Below, piece by piece: positions 31,794 through 32,765 of a stretch of 32,765 nt of DNA (its first letter is position 1; the number at the start of each line of letters is the position of its first letter). The stretch is from Thermococcus sp. (GTDB lineage: Archaea > Methanobacteriota_B > Thermococci > Thermococcales > Thermococcaceae). Both the position numbers and the translations under genes were made by a program. A model generated the notes under the pieces. The model was not told where the DNA came from. It saw only the letters and a program-made list of their open reading frames with translations, and searched no databases. Location of the stretch: contig NZ_JALUYR010000043.1 of NCBI RefSeq assembly GCF_027012695.1, positions 1-32,765 on the forward strand. Reading direction: 5' to 3'.

Positions 31794-32360
31794 ATGAAGC
31801 CTGAGATGGATAAACTCATCATTATAATCTTTGGGTTAGTTGTTGTGGGGGGAGTTTTGTATCATATAATGAGCGAATATGGTTCTCAGCGATTCATAGA
31901 AGGGCAGAGGGACTACGAAAGACTCTGCATTCGTCAGATGACCTCATTAACTCTCAGCGACATTCTATTCCATTCACAAGAGGCACTTGATTCGCTAGAG
32001 CAGAACTCCCCGGAAGTTTTTAACCTTTCAATGGTAGAGTTGGCTCTCGATCTTTCGAGATTGGAATCCACTCTTGTAAGTTCAGCGGTGTATCTCTTCC
32101 CAGAGGACTTTCCTGACAATGAAACGGTGGTTAACATGACAAAAACCGAGGGATGCCTCGTGTTGGTGGAATCCTCTAGAATAGCCTATCTAAACGGGGT
32201 AGCAAACGTATCGGCAATCCGGGAGGGATTAACAATGATTCACAACTTTGCCATGGAATGGCGGGAGAACGGTAACTATCCCAGTGAAGAGTTTTTGAAG
32301 GCCAATGCCGAGCTTCAGCGGAAGTGTAGTGCTCTTGTTCCTGAGGTTATGAATCCTTGA
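31794..32360 (+). CDS. membrane-anchored protein of unknown function
   Basis: The 188-residue protein has one N-terminal membrane helix (KLIIIIFGLVVVGGVLYHIM) and a helical, probably extracellular domain with three cysteines (RLCIRQ, TEGCLV, RKCSAL). Two of these could form a disulphide. GGGGGGTC lies 7 bases before the ATG. A GTG at 31722 would overlap the previous stop and add 24 residues with a second hydrophobic segment. AT-rich codons match the previous gene, with which it forms a likely two-gene unit: one free exported protein and one anchored partner. No family recognised. Confidence 0.7.
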   Translation: MKPEMDKLIIIIFGLVVVGGVLYHIMSEYGSQRFIEGQRDYERLCIRQMTSLTLSDILFHSQEALDSLEQNSPEVFNLSMVELALDLSRLESTLVSSAVYLFPEDFPDNETVVNMTKTEGCLVLVESSRIAYLNGVANVSAIREGLTMIHNFAMEWRENGNYPSEEFLKANAELQRKCSALVPEVMNP

Positions 32361-32603
32361 CTGTTAATCTTTCTCTCCTTTCTTCTGTGGATATAAGGGG
32401 GAAGTTGTCGGTAAATTGGTAAGTCCAGTCTCGACTATAGTATTGACTGTGATGCTACCGTCCAGAAACGTCCCTGTACTCTTCGATGTATTCACAAAAC
32501 TCCCTCTAGGAGCTTTTAATCTCTTTTGTCCCTTTCCCTTTTTTGCTGGAGGGTATCTCCAACTTCAAGAAGCCCCCTCCCTTAGCTAGAATCATGTGGG
32601 ATA
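32361..32603. other. non-coding stretch before repeat copy 2
   Basis: I see no gene. A minus-strand frame of about 70 codons without a start (its stop near 32359) runs through it, but it is unsupported. The sequence is pyrimidine-rich on the plus strand, which may help terminate the two-gene unit. Confidence 0.4.
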
Positions 32604-32730
32604 ATTCTCCTCGTCTTTATCAACCTGATCGAGCGGGTTGGGTAGGTCATTGGGTAAAACAGCTTTATGCTCAGCCCTTCTAGGGGAGTTTTTAAAAGGT
32701 GGTGAGCGCAACAAGTGTAGTTCTTTACTT
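32604..32730 (+). repeat. 127-bp perfect direct repeat, copy 2
   Basis: This copy is identical to 30215-30341, in the same orientation, 2389 bp downstream. The sequences left of the two copies share only the last few bases (ATTCTCC). To the right the copies drift apart after GTTCTTTACTT but stay similar for about ten bases, as in an older duplication edge. Confidence 0.97.
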
Positions 32731-32765
32731 CTTCTTATGTATATTTGTATTAAAAACAAAAGTTA
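32702..32765 (+). CDS. possible start of a membrane or exported protein, cut by window end
   Basis: From the GTG at 32702 the frame stays open to the window edge and reads MSATSVVLYFFLCIFVLKTK, a membrane-helix-like start. In copy 1 the same frame (GTG 30313) closes after 23 codons at 30384. The TATA-like TTTTTAAAA is only about 5 bp in front, too close for a normal promoter, so this start is doubtful. Confidence 0.2.
   Translation, partial: MSATSVVLYFFLCIFVLKTKV

Noticed and set aside
32361..32603. Minus-strand frame of about 70 codons left of repeat copy 2
   Set aside because: It has no start codon or ribosome binding site, and low-complexity Lys/Thr content; it looks accidental.
1..32765. 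CRISPR array
   Set aside because: No series of regularly spaced short repeats was seen; the only long repeat is the two-copy 127-bp direct repeat.

Overview
The window looks like a chromosomal segment of a hyperthermophilic archaeon of the order Thermococcales, most likely Thermococcus. The evidence is archaeal and eukaryote-like translation genes (aIF2 gamma, diphthamide synthase Dph2, ribosomal protein L41e), tRNAs with encoded CCA, TATA-type promoters (TTTATAA, CTTAAA) about 25 bp before transcript starts, GGTGA-type ribosome binding sites, and families typical of this order (DUF432, DUF434, DUF373, MTH1187, AMMECR1). The genes are tightly packed and most are GC-rich. Two stretches (about 7.8-8.7 kb and 30.1-32.7 kb) are visibly more AT-rich.

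Layout. 1-3.9 kb: the end of a membrane protein, aIF2 gamma with a PIN-domain protein, an HD phosphohydrolase and a DUF434 protein. 3.9-4.1 kb: a hairpin-rich stretch that may be a non-coding RNA. 4.1-8.7 kb: a duplicated-domain lipoprotein, a DUF432 plus MscS channel pair and an AT-richer unknown gene. 8.7-11.7 kb, minus strand: Dph2, a METTL5-like methylase and a NOP2/RsmB RNA methyltransferase, forming a translation-modification operon. 11.7-14.2 kb: a YbjQ protein, a DUF3887-like intramembrane-protease-like protein, and a PadR plus SdpI pair. 14.3-19.4 kb: a nitrilase-family amidase, the very short rpl41e gene, an SbcD-like phosphoesterase, an HTH regulator, an M28 peptidase and a GT2 plus GtrA glycosyltransferase.

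19.5-20.2 kb: tRNA-Pro(CGG) and tRNA-Lys(TTT) flank an AT-rich spacer without genes. 20.3-24.9 kb: a DtxR-type regulator, an AzgA-like purine permease and a ThiP/FbpB-like ABC importer (ATPase plus fused permease, no binding protein nearby). 24.9-30.1 kb: a P1 peptidase, an endonuclease IV family protein, an overlapping minus-strand run of MTH1187, DUF373 and coiled-coil proteins, and AMMECR1.

30.1-32.8 kb is the accessory part. A decayed C-terminus of a NOP2/Sun methyltransferase lies next to the first copy of a perfect 127-bp direct repeat. The second copy is 2389 bp further on. Between them are two AT-rich genes for exported or membrane-anchored proteins that I do not recognise. I read this as acquired or rearranged DNA bounded by a recombination-prone duplication, and it is the most unusual structure in the window. 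I see no CRISPR array, transposase or complete mobile element.
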